64,000 bases of DNA from Sandaracinus sp. (GTDB taxonomy: Bacteria; Myxococcota_A; Polyangia; Polyangiales; Houyiibacteriaceae): contig JACKEH010000013.1 of assembly GCA_020633125.1 (NCBI GenBank), positions 31,376 to 95,375 on the forward strand. Direction: 5' to 3'. Shown in pieces: positions 10,924-19,071 of the stretch (the first letter of the stretch is position 1; each line of letters starts with the position of its first letter). The notes under the pieces were generated by a model, which had not been told where the DNA came from, searched no databases, and saw only the letters and a list, made by a program, of their open reading frames with translations. The position numbers were made by a program, and so were the translations under genes.

Positions 10924-13015
10924 TCACTCCGCCTGGCGAACCGCGTGGTAGCGGCCGCTGTCGAGGGTGAGCGTCTCGGCCGGCGCGCCGAGCCAATGAA
11001 TCGTCACCTCGACCGGCCCACGATGACGGCCGAGGCCGAAGTGCGCGCGGGTCTCGGCCGGCGGCGAAGCCACCGAGCACCCCGAGCTCCGTGGTCTGTT
11101 CGACGGTCTCGCCGTCCTCGACGTAGCGAATCACGACGCGGGTGCCGACCGCGCTGCGGTGCGTGCGCGTCCCGTCGCCCTCGAGCGCGAGGCCGATCCA
11201 CGAGGGCGCGTTCGGGCGCTGCATCAGGTCGCTGCGGTAGACCGAGCTCGGTCCGTGTTGGTTCGTGATGACGAGGTCGAGGTCGCCGTCGTCGTCCAGG
11301 TCCGCGACCACCACGCCGCGCGAGTTGTCGGGCTCCGCGATGCCGAGCTCACGCGCGGCGTCCTGGAAGAAGCGCTCGCCGTGGGCGCCGAGGTTCAAAT
11401 ACGCGGCGCGCGCCTCGTTCGGGTAGATGGTGCGCCCACGAATGTCGCCCCACATGTCCGCGTAGGTGTGAACCTCCGGGCCGCTCTGCATGAGCTTGTG
11501 GTTGACGTACCAATAGTCCTTGCGGTCGTAGCCGCGCGGATCGAGGCGGTCGTCGACCATGCCGTTCGCCTGCACGAGGTCGACCCAGCCGTCGCCGTCG
11601 AGGTCGCCCACGCCCGCGCCCCAGCCGAAGCGCCGCTCGTTGAGCGCGCCCCGCTGCGTGGCCTCGTCGACGAAGGAGATGCCGCCCGCTTCGGGGTAGA
11701 CCATCCAGAGCAACGAGCCTTCGGCCTGCAGCGAGTGGTGAACGTTCGAGACGTAGACGTCGAGGTAGCCGTTGCGGTCGAAGTCCGCGACCGAAGCGTT
11801 CATGCCCTTGTAGGTGTCGCGTCCGATGGTTCCGAAGCTCGGACCCGCCTGGCGCTCGAACCTGCGCCCGAAGGGGCCTTCGCCCGCGCGGCTCAAGTAG
11901 ACGTCGTCCGGACCGAAGTCGCTGGCGACGTAGAGATCCGTGAAGCCGTCGTGGTCGAGATCGGCGGTGCTCACCGCGAGCGACCAATGCGTCTCGCGAA
12001 GCCCGAGCGCGCGCGCGTCGACGATCTCGAAGCCCTCGCCGTTGCCGCGGTAGAGCAGGTTCTCGCCGCCGTTGCTCGCGTCGTGCCAGCCGTCGTGCAT
12101 GAAACGAAGCATTCGGCGGTCGCCCTCGTGCTCGGCCTCCGGCAGCGCGAAGAGGTTCAGCTCGCGCGGCGGGTCGTACTCGCGCAGGTAGGGGTCGACG
12201 CTGTTCGTGACGAAGAGGTCGAGGTTCGCGTCGCGGTCGACGTCGAGGAAGGTCATCGCGAGGCTCACCGAAGGCGCGTCGAGCCCGACGCTCTCGCTGA
12301 CGTCGACGAAGCCCAACGCTCCGTCCTCGACGAGGCGGTTTTGCAGGAGACGCGAGCGACCGAAGCCGACCGCGAGCGCGAGGTCTTGGTCGCCGTCGCC
12401 GTCGTAGTCGACGAAGGTCGCGCCGGCCGGAAGGCCGACGCCGTCCTGGGCGTAGCCGCCATCGCCGAAGCGCGCGTCGACCGCGGGCAGGGCCACGCGC
12501 TCGAAGCGAAAATCGCCGACGTTGCGGTAGAGCGCGTGGCGGTCCTCGTCGCGCTTGAGCAGGTTCGTGAAGAAGAGGTCGAGCCGACCGTCGCCGTCCA
12601 CGTCACCCACCGCAGCCGCGTCGCCGACCGAGAGCACCCACTTCGCGACGTGGCGCAGCTTCGGATCGACGCGCTCGAGCAAGTCGCCCATCTCGACGCC
12701 GAGGCCCGTGCGCTCGCCGTCCAAGCGCTCCATGCGGAAGCCGGGGTCGACGTGCGCCGCGGCCGCCGGCCGAAGGACGAAGGTCCAACTCGCGAGGGAG
12801 ATCGCGAAGAGCGCCGCGACCGCGAGCACGGGACGAAGCGAGGTCCACGCCAGACGCGCCCGAAGGTACGCGACCGGCGCCTTCACGAACGCGCGGCCGT
12901 GCAGGAAGAAGAACTTGCCGGTGCCCATCACGAGCGCCGCGTAGAAGAACGTGAAGACGCTCTCCTTCACGTGCAGGTAGAGGTCCACGATCGTGATCAC
13001 GAACGCGAAGATCAC
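10924..13015 (-). CDS. Membrane-anchored FG-GAP / CRTAC1 (ASPIC-UnbV) protein, one frame break
   Basis: Starts at GTG 13015, overlapping the RnfD-like stop (GTGA). The N-terminus has hydrophobic helices (FAFVITIVDLYLHV, VFTFFYAALVMGTGKFFF, VLAVAALFAISLASWTFVL), which is unusual for this family. At least seven FG-GAP calcium-type repeats follow (DVDGDGRLDLFF, DYDGDGDQDLAL, DLDHDGFTDLYV, DFDRNGYLDVYV, DLDGDGWVDLVQ, DLDDDGDLDLVI and others), predicting an extracytoplasmic beta-propeller like integrin alpha. The C-terminus enters an ASPIC/UnbV domain (WIGLALEGDGTRTHRSAVGTR). The frame slips near 11065-11090, and the true end is the stop at 10924. The family is linked to adhesion or surface assembly; the enzymatic role, if any, is unknown. 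Pairing with an RnfD-like protein is seen as a recurrent association, from memory. Confidence 0.85.
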
Positions 13016-13761
13016 TTGCCCTTGCGCGTCTTCGGCGACGTCGCGGGGTCGGTGAGCATGTAGAACGTGAAGAGGAAGAAGGGCGGCGACGCGAGCGTGC
13101 CGACGATGAGCATCTCGGCCGGGATGTGGTGGCGGAGGAACCACGCGCGGAACGCCGTCTGCAGCGTGTAGAAGACCAGGAAGCTGCCCACGAGCCAGTT
13201 GCGGCCGACCTTCAGCACGAAGAGCGTGAGCGCCGCCATCAGCATGAAGAGGCTCATCGTCACGCTGCCGCCGGCCCACTGGTACGCGGGCGCCGCGGTC
13301 ACGAGCTCGTGCGAGAGCAGCAGCGAGGTCGACACGCCGAACATCGACGGGTTGAAGACGTGGCGCCCCTCGAAGGTCAGCGCGTACTTCGAGCCGACGG
13401 TCAACAAGACCGGGAAGAAGAGCACCCAGCTCGAGTGCGAGTAGTTCAGGAGCAACGCGAGCGAGCAGCAGCTGATGTACGCCGAGAGCGGCACCAGGCG
13501 CTTGCGACGAAGGCCCCACGCGAGCGCCATGTCGAGCAACGCGCCGCTGCCGACGATCGCGAGCATCTGCCCCGCGCTCCGGTTGAAGCCCAAGAACGTG
13601 AAGCCGAGCACGCCGTAGAGCGTGAGGATCGCGGCGAAGGGAAGCCGCGGATCACGCAGCGCCGGCACCTCCCATCCCTTGGCGCGGGCGCGCTCGGCGA
13701 GCGCGTGGCCGCGGGTACGAATCGGGGCGAAGGGACGAAGGGGAAAGGGAGCGGTAGTCAT
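13012..13761 (-). CDS. RnfD/NqrB-like membrane protein (249 aa)
   Basis: Polytopic membrane protein with about seven helices. FNPSMFGVSTSLLLS and the late FYMLTDPATSPKTRKG match the RnfD/NqrB family, where the FNP-S and DP-TSP loops are conserved near the covalently bound flavin. No other Rnf or Nqr subunit is present nearby, so it is not part of a complete ion-pumping complex. The serine/threonine of the TSP motif is present, so flavinylation is possible but needs an ApbE enzyme from elsewhere. It starts with ATG at 13761 and its stop overlaps the GTG of the CRTAC1 gene. Together they may form an electron-carrying membrane unit that feeds the Rieske or desaturase enzymes; that role is inference. 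Confidence 0.8.
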   Translation of the reverse strand: MTTAPFPLRPFAPIRTRGHALAERARAKGWEVPALRDPRLPFAAILTLYGVLGFTFLGFNRSAGQMLAIVGSGALLDMALAWGLRRKRLVPLSAYISCCSLALLLNYSHSSWVLFFPVLLTVGSKYALTFEGRHVFNPSMFGVSTSLLLSHELVTAAPAYQWAGGSVTMSLFMLMAALTLFVLKVGRNWLVGSFLVFYTLQTAFRAWFLRHHIPAEMLIVGTLASPPFFLFTFYMLTDPATSPKTRKGK

Positions 13762-13831
13762 CGGAAGCTCGCGGAGAGAGGCGGTCTCGAGGCGGCCGTT
13801 CGGGCGACGGGTCGTCTCGAGGCGGATGGGT

Positions 13832-15016
13832 TCAAGCCAGGGCGATCTCGAAGCCGGGGCGCACGTAGCCGAAGGCGCCGGGGCGCGCGTCGGTGCCGAA
13901 GTCGTGCGTCGCCCACGGGCTGTCGGGGCGGCAGACGGCGTAGAACGTCGCGCCCATGCCGCTCGTGAGGTAGCCACGCAGCGCGGCACGAAGCGGGTCC
14001 TCGCGCTCCATGTAGAGCATGAGGAACGCGTGCTCTCCGCCGCGCAGATCCGCGTAGGCACGATCGAGCAGCGCCATCAGCACGCGCGGGTCGTGGCTCG
14101 GCACACAGAGGTGCGTCGCGTAGGCGTAGTGAAGCAGCTCGCCGGGCTCGGGCAGCGGCGTCGAGCCGAGCACCTTGCTGAGCGCGCCGTAGCCGGCCTT
14201 CACGGCCTTCATCGAGCCACGGTAGTCGAGCACGCGGTAACGCTTGACCGCGTGCGCGTCCCAGGGCGCGAAGCAGCCGACGAGCGTGCCGCGCTCGCTG
14301 CGCGCGAGGTAGAAGCTCTCGGGCGAGAAGCCCGGCCACTTCGTCAGACGACGCGCGAAGCGGCCCTCGAAGAGCACGTCGCCGAAGGGTCGCGTGCGCT
14401 GGTCCGCCTCGAGGAAGGCTAGCACCTCTTCCATCTCGGAGGCCTTGGCGCGTGTGACGACGTAGGGCGTCTTTCGCGGACGCCGCGGGTGCGCGAGCAA
14501 GACGTTCGTGATCACGAACGAGCGCAGCGGTCGGTAGAGCGGCTTGTTCGGAAAGCGCGGGTCGCGGGAGACGAGCGCCTTCTTCGCGGCCTCGTTGCCG
14601 TCGAAGACCAGCGTGTACATCAGCTCCGCACCAAGCGCGTCGCTGGCCTGCTCGAACTGCTCGCGAAAGACCGAACCGAGCACGGTGCCGCCACGAATCG
14701 CGGAGGTGAAGCGCAGGTCCGTCATGTACGCGGTGCGCGTGCGCTTGCCGGCGAGGTACGCGTCGCGCCCGAGAAAGGACGCGACGCCTTCGAGCTGGCC
14801 GCCCTTGTCGAACGTCACGACACGCTGCTCGGCAGCGTCGTGCTCCATGTCGTAGAGCGCGAAGAAGTTCGGGTCGCGCTCGACCGCGAGCTTCAGGTCC
14901 GCGTCCATCGTGACCTTCGCGTAGACCTCGGCGAGCGCCGCGCCTTCGTCCCGTCGCGCGAGGCGGGTCACGACGTCGGCCGGAGCGCGCGAGGGCGTCT
15001 GCATCGTCGGCTCCAT
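13832..15016 (-). CDS. GNAT-fold acyltransferase-like protein (394 aa)
   Basis: Two GNAT-like halves can be seen. The first begins VVTRLARRDEGAALAEVYAKV and contains ERDPNFFALYDMEHD, a segment typical of a family of large bacterial GNAT proteins, followed by the strand TAYMTDLRFTSAIRGG, whose RGGTVLG stretch sits where the acyl-CoA pyrophosphate loop is expected. The second half (YVVTRAKASEMEEVLAFLE onward) repeats the architecture and ends with HAFLMLYMEREDPLRAAL. It would transfer an acyl group from a CoA or carrier donor to an amine. Start ATG at 15016 is 3 bp after the Rieske stop region, and 70 bp separate its end from the RnfD-like gene. Substrate not predicted. Confidence 0.7.
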   Translation of the reverse strand: MEPTMQTPSRAPADVVTRLARRDEGAALAEVYAKVTMDADLKLAVERDPNFFALYDMEHDAAEQRVVTFDKGGQLEGVASFLGRDAYLAGKRTRTAYMTDLRFTSAIRGGTVLGSVFREQFEQASDALGAELMYTLVFDGNEAAKKALVSRDPRFPNKPLYRPLRSFVITNVLLAHPRRPRKTPYVVTRAKASEMEEVLAFLEADQRTRPFGDVLFEGRFARRLTKWPGFSPESFYLARSERGTLVGCFAPWDAHAVKRYRVLDYRGSMKAVKAGYGALSKVLGSTPLPEPGELLHYAYATHLCVPSHDPRVLMALLDRAYADLRGGEHAFLMLYMEREDPLRAALRGYLTSGMGATFYAVCRPDSPWATHDFGTDARPGAFGYVRPGFEIALA

Positions 15017-15019
15017 GGC

Positions 15020-16165
15020 TCAGATCCAGAACTTCGCGTGCGCGACGGTGGGCTCGGGGCGCGCGTCGATCTCGCCGGCCTCGGCGTGATCACGGAGCGA
15101 CTCGATGAAGACGTGCAGCGTGTCGGCCGGCGTCGAGACGAAGGAGCGTCCGCCGTAGTGCCCGACGTTCCGGCCGTGCACCTTCATGATGTCGACGTCC
15201 TGCTCGATGACGCGGCGCGTGTAGAAGTGCAGGAAACCCCGCAGGAAGGGCAGCGCCGGACGAACGTCGACGAAGGGCAGCTTGAAGCTGATGAGCGTGT
15301 AGACCTTCGAGCGCAGCGGAGAGATCGGCGTGCACTGGCTCGTGATGACGAAGCCGGTCTCGGGCGCCTCGGGCTCGCCGTAGAGGTAATCGACCCGCGT
15401 CACGTTCGGCATGAAGAACCGGTCCGTGTGCGTCATCGGCAGTCCCTTCGGGTTGAGCACGCGCGACGTGAAGCCGATCTCGTCCTGGGGCTGGTCGTAG
15501 GTCACGAGCACCGACGAATCCGTGCGCTCGACCTCCATCGCGACCTCGCGGCGCGAGCGGTTGCGGAACCAACCGCGGTGCACCCAAACCGTGTGGGGCA
15601 CGTCCATGAAGTTCTCGACGAGCGCGGTGACGCCGTTGTCGAAATCGGTCTCCATGTAGTAGGCGCCCCACCCCGCTTCGTCGTGGTGCGGCATCGCGAA
15701 GGGCACGCGATCGGGGTACTTCTCGGGCGGGTGATCGGAGCCGCCCATCCACACCCAGACGAGCCCGTCGCTCTCGCGGACCGGGAAACGCTCGATGCTC
15801 ATCGGCAGCGCGCGGCCGTCGGGACCTTCCGCGGGAACGTTCACGACGTGACCCGCCGCGTCGTAGGTCCAGCCGTGGTAGGGGCAGCCGATGCAGCCGT
15901 CGAAGAGGTCGCCTTCCGAGAGCGGCGCGTTGCGGTGCAGACAACGGTCGACGAGCGCGACGGCTTCGCCTTCCTTGCCGCGAAAGAGCACCAGCTTCTC
16001 TTCGAGAATCTCCGCCGCCCACGGCTTCTTCGCCGTGACCTGATGGCTCTGCGCCGCGACGTACCACTGGCGGTCGAGCGTCCCGCACGCGTCACGCATG
16101 CGCTGGCGGCCCTTCGTCAGACGGTCGGTCGCGACGATCTGCGCGTGCTCGTGGGGGTTGCACAT
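15020..16165 (-). CDS. Rieske [2Fe-2S] non-heme iron oxygenase (381 aa)
   Basis: Complete oxygenase alpha-subunit type protein. The Rieske cluster ligands are C75-x-H77 (CLHRN) and C94-x2-H97 (CPYHGW), with normal spacing. The mononuclear iron site is D188-x2-H191-x4-H196 in FMDVPHTVWVH. Layout resembles the PaO/Cao/vanillate demethylase-like branch, which acts on bulky hydrophobic or aromatic substrates. It needs electrons from a ferredoxin or flavin reductase that is not encoded here; the RnfD-like neighbour is one speculative source. Start ATG at 16165 lies 3 bp from the end of the GH3 gene, so it is surely co-transcribed. It would hydroxylate, desaturate or demethylate the pathway product. 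Confidence 0.92.
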   Translation of the reverse strand: MCNPHEHAQIVATDRLTKGRQRMRDACGTLDRQWYVAAQSHQVTAKKPWAAEILEEKLVLFRGKEGEAVALVDRCLHRNAPLSEGDLFDGCIGCPYHGWTYDAAGHVVNVPAEGPDGRALPMSIERFPVRESDGLVWVWMGGSDHPPEKYPDRVPFAMPHHDEAGWGAYYMETDFDNGVTALVENFMDVPHTVWVHRGWFRNRSRREVAMEVERTDSSVLVTYDQPQDEIGFTSRVLNPKGLPMTHTDRFFMPNVTRVDYLYGEPEAPETGFVITSQCTPISPLRSKVYTLISFKLPFVDVRPALPFLRGFLHFYTRRVIEQDVDIMKVHGRNVGHYGGRSFVSTPADTLHVFIESLRDHAEAGEIDARPEPTVAHAKFWI

Positions 16166-16168
16166 GAC

Positions 16169-17782
16169 TCAGGCTCCTCCGAGCGAAACGCTCGACCCCG
16201 CGCCGACTCCGAAGGCGCGATCCCAATCCACGGCGTCGTCCCCGACGCGCGGATCCAAACACGTGAGCTTCACGTCGCCGGCGCGGCGGCCACGGCGCCC
16301 GTGCTCGCGAAGGAACGTCGCGGCGCCGTCGCTCACCCGCACCACGTCCATCGGCGCGAGCTGTCCGAGGCGCACGCAATACGCGTAGTGGTGCCCCGTC
16401 GCGAGGTGCGCCTCGACGATCTCGCGCAGACGCTCGAGCTGCGCGTCGCTTCCGTCCAGCTCGACGTAGAGCCGGTAACGCGCCGGACGATCGACGGGCG
16501 CGAGCAACGCGAAGCGCGGCGCGAGGCCGAGCTGACGCGTCGCGATCGCGAGCGCGTCTTGTACCTGCGCGGCGTGAATCTTCTCGCCGAAGCGGTCGGC
16601 GACGCGCTCGAGCTTCTCCACGAAACGAAGGCGGGGAAGCGCGTGATGCCGGCCGACCACCTCGACCACGTCGAGTAGGCGGTAGCGGTAGAGTCCCCCG
16701 CGCGTGCTCAGGAGCGGCGTGTAGCGCGCTCCCACGCGCGCCTCGTGCGCGAGGATCGGCGCCGAATCCGGGTTCTCGACGTCGACGAGCTCGATCAGAT
16801 GGCTCGCGGCGGCGAGGACGGATCCCTCGCGATTTCCGAGCGGTAACGAGACCACGCCTTCGGTCGCGAGCAGCCCCTTCGGTTGAATCGTGGTGCGGGG
16901 GAAGAAACGTCGCAGCGCGGGCAAGAACGCCGCGGAGGGGCCGTCGGTCCAGCTCGAGACGAGCGTCAGCCGCGGCCAGACCGCCTCGCCGACGAAGCTC
17001 CCTTCGCGGTCGAGACCCGCGCGAATCGCGGTCGCGCGACCCGGCGACAGACACACGAGCAGGTCCTCGAGGTGCGTTTCGGCCTGCTCCATCAACAAGG
17101 TCAGGAAGGTCGGCGACCACACACTGACGAGCCCGAGGTCGTCGCGCTCGAAGAGGCGGCGAAGCGTCTCGAAACGCCAGGTGTCGACGTCCGCGATGCG
17201 CGCGAGGCGACCCGGCACCGCGAGCAGGCGGTCCAGCGCGAAACGTTCGATCGGCCCGAAGTACGCGGCGTCGTCTTCGAAGCCGATGGGTAGCCCGCCC
17301 GAGGTGCGCTCGTCGCGGCGCGCGACCGGCGACACGCTCCAATAGCTCGAGGTGCCGAGCAGACGCGGGTGCCGGGCGTGCAGGTCGAAGAGCCAGGGTC
17401 CCGTCGCGGCGGCGAAGTCCGCGAGCAGACCCGACGTGTAGGGCACGAGCTTTCCGGTGCTGGTCGAGCCGCCGGTGCGCTCGAGCATTCGGACCTGCTC
17501 CGACGTGAGCACGCCCTGCTCGCCGCGCGCGATGCGCTCGATCCACGGCGCGAGCTCTTCGTGGCGCACCGCGGGAACGCGCGCGCGAAAGCTCGCCAGA
17601 TCACGCACACGGTCGAAGCCGTGGGCCTTGCCGTACGCGGTGCTCGCGTTGGCGCGCACGAGCTCGGCGAGAAGAGCGAGCTGCGCGCGCTCGGGGTCCC
17701 GCGCCGCGCGCGCGAAACGAGCCGCCGCCGGCGCGAGCGAAGCGGCGAAGCCCGCCCCCAGCATCGCGAGCCGCGTGCTCAC
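16169..17782 (-). CDS. GH3-family acyl-adenylate/amide synthetase (537 aa)
   Basis: GH3 ('auxin-responsive promoter') superfamily enzyme, an ANL-type adenylating ligase. The ATP loop RTGGSTSTGK at 102-111, the segment PKGLLATEGVVSLPL in the middle, and the hinge RGGLYRYRLLDVVEVVG followed by FVEKLERVADRFGEK are all family signatures. Plant members join jasmonate or auxin to amino acids. Bacterial members adenylate an acid and form amides or thioesters. The GTG at 17782 is used, overlapping the previous stop (GTGA) and leaving 3 bp to the Rieske start. In this run it would be the acid-activating step. No thioesterase or carrier protein accompanies it, so direct amide formation is the simplest reading. 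Confidence 0.9.
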   Translation of the reverse strand: MSTRLAMLGAGFAASLAPAAARFARAARDPERAQLALLAELVRANASTAYGKAHGFDRVRDLASFRARVPAVRHEELAPWIERIARGEQGVLTSEQVRMLERTGGSTSTGKLVPYTSGLLADFAAATGPWLFDLHARHPRLLGTSSYWSVSPVARRDERTSGGLPIGFEDDAAYFGPIERFALDRLLAVPGRLARIADVDTWRFETLRRLFERDDLGLVSVWSPTFLTLLMEQAETHLEDLLVCLSPGRATAIRAGLDREGSFVGEAVWPRLTLVSSWTDGPSAAFLPALRRFFPRTTIQPKGLLATEGVVSLPLGNREGSVLAAASHLIELVDVENPDSAPILAHEARVGARYTPLLSTRGGLYRYRLLDVVEVVGRHHALPRLRFVEKLERVADRFGEKIHAAQVQDALAIATRQLGLAPRFALLAPVDRPARYRLYVELDGSDAQLERLREIVEAHLATGHHYAYCVRLGQLAPMDVVRVSDGAATFLREHGRRGRRAGDVKLTCLDPRVGDDAVDWDRAFGVGAGSSVSLGGA

Positions 17783-18618
17783 AGCTTCACCTCTTGAGAC
17801 GCCGTGAGCGCCGGAACCTCGCCCTCGACCGGCAGCGGGCGACGCACCCAACGCTTGAGGGGGCGCATCGCCGAACGCCACGCCCCACGGACGACGAAGG
17901 CCGAGTCGACCTTGCCGAGGCAGCAGAGCTCGTCGCCGTGCACGTGACCGGGATTGCGCTCCGCGAAGAAACGCACGTCGGGGTGCACGAGCTGCTCTTC
18001 CGCGATGGGCGCGACGCATGCGCGCAGGCGGCCGTGCGGCTCCGGGAAATGGAGCACGCCCTGCTCCGCGTCGTAGGCGTCGCCGTAGCGATCGCGGCTG
18101 AGGAGATCGAGGATGGCCTGCGCGCGCGGCGAGGTCGGGCGGTCGTGGCGCGGCCAATGCTCGGGGAAGTTCCGCGCGAGCAGGAGGTAGGTCTTGTACC
18201 CCTTGCTGATCAGGAACCAGTAGAGCGGCGTGCCGAGCGAGCGCGCCTTCTGGCGCACGAGGAACGCCAGGAAGGTCCAGTGCAGGGCGCTCTGGCCCCA
18301 ATACTCGACGTCCACGATCGTGTCGCCGCTGAAGATGGCGCGAAACCGACGGCCGCCCTCGCGACGGTCGTAGACCTTCAGCGTGGAGAAACCACGAATC
18401 GACCCGTCGCCGGTGTCGCGAAGGACGATGACGTGGTCCTTCTCCGCGAGATCACGTTCGAAGTCAGTCCGACGAACGTCCGCGTAGTAGTCTCGAAACA
18501 GACCCCACATCGCGTCGCGGTCGTCGGGGCGGAGCGCGGACACCCGGACGGTGCGCCCCCGAAGGCGACCCGAGCGCTCGCGAGGTGCGTCGACCTCCAT
18601 CGGGCCCCGCCAGCTCAT
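17779..18618 (-). CDS. GNAT-like protein of unknown function, first gene of the run (279 aa)
   Basis: Contains an N-terminal GNAT-type fold signature (VRVSALRPDDRDAMWGLFRDYY, then VIVLRDTGDGSIRGFSTLKV), followed by a conserved-looking block SGDTIVDVEYWGQSALHWTF and FLISKGYKTYLLLARNFPEH. The usual acetyl-CoA pyrophosphate loop is not obvious, so acyltransferase activity is tentative. Two starts are possible, 18618 (MSWRGP) or the ATG six codons later (MEVDAP). The stop overlaps the GH3 start (GTGA). It is the promoter-proximal gene of the 14-gene run, and palindromic boxes lie about 230-310 bp upstream. Confidence 0.65.
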   Translation of the reverse strand: MSWRGPMEVDAPRERSGRLRGRTVRVSALRPDDRDAMWGLFRDYYADVRRTDFERDLAEKDHVIVLRDTGDGSIRGFSTLKVYDRREGGRRFRAIFSGDTIVDVEYWGQSALHWTFLAFLVRQKARSLGTPLYWFLISKGYKTYLLLARNFPEHWPRHDRPTSPRAQAILDLLSRDRYGDAYDAEQGVLHFPEPHGRLRACVAPIAEEQLVHPDVRFFAERNPGHVHGDELCCLGKVDSAFVVRGAWRSAMRPLKRWVRRPLPVEGEVPALTASQEVKL

Positions 18619-19071
18619 CGGAGGACTCCCATGGCGGAGGAGGGACGGGTCGGCGTCCGCGGCTCGGGTCGAATGCCCGCGCCAGCTCGCACCACGTCCA
18701 GGCGCATCGAAGCGCCCGAAGAGAATCGGTCGATCGACATAGAGGTACCCACCACGGCGAACGAGCGTTCACCGAGCACGACAGCGGCACGTCCCCACCA
18801 AAGGACGCCTGCACGATCAAGGGAGGAAGAGCCCCGATCGACTCCGCCGCTTGACGCAGTGTGTCATGACGGGTTTTCCCGGTCGCGCAACCGCTTTGAC
18901 GCAAGGCGTCAAGCTCCGAGGTGCGTCATGGTGGCCAAACCGGCGACCTTTCACGCGGTTTTCGGATTGGCGTGTCGTGACGGCCCGTGGCGCTTTTCAC
19001 AGGCCGGAAACGAAGCCCGAGCGCGAGCGACGCTCACTTCCGAGAAGGACCGTCGCGCTCCCAAAACGCGC
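18619..19071. promoter_or_regulatory. Upstream region of the 14-gene run with palindromic boxes
   Basis: This is an untranslated stretch of 453 bp between the first gene of the long run and the end of the SRCR gene. It holds three related boxes: TTGACGCAGTGTGTCA at 18851-18866, the near-perfect palindrome TTGACGCAAGGCGTCAA at 18896-18912, and a half site GTGCGTCAT at 18921-18929. All share TGACGCA. The arrangement looks like an operator for a dimeric regulator (TetR- or MarR-like size). TTGAC in the boxes could also serve as a -35 element. No regulator gene is adjacent. Confidence 0.55.

Noticed and set aside
8717..13519. A single 1600-codon open frame on the minus strand
   Set aside because: It merely strings together the hydrolase and CRTAC1 frames and non-coding frames between them; family boundaries and overlaps show separate genes.
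10924..13761. A complete Rnf or Nqr complex
   Set aside because: Only the D/B-like subunit is found; none of the other subunits are in the run.
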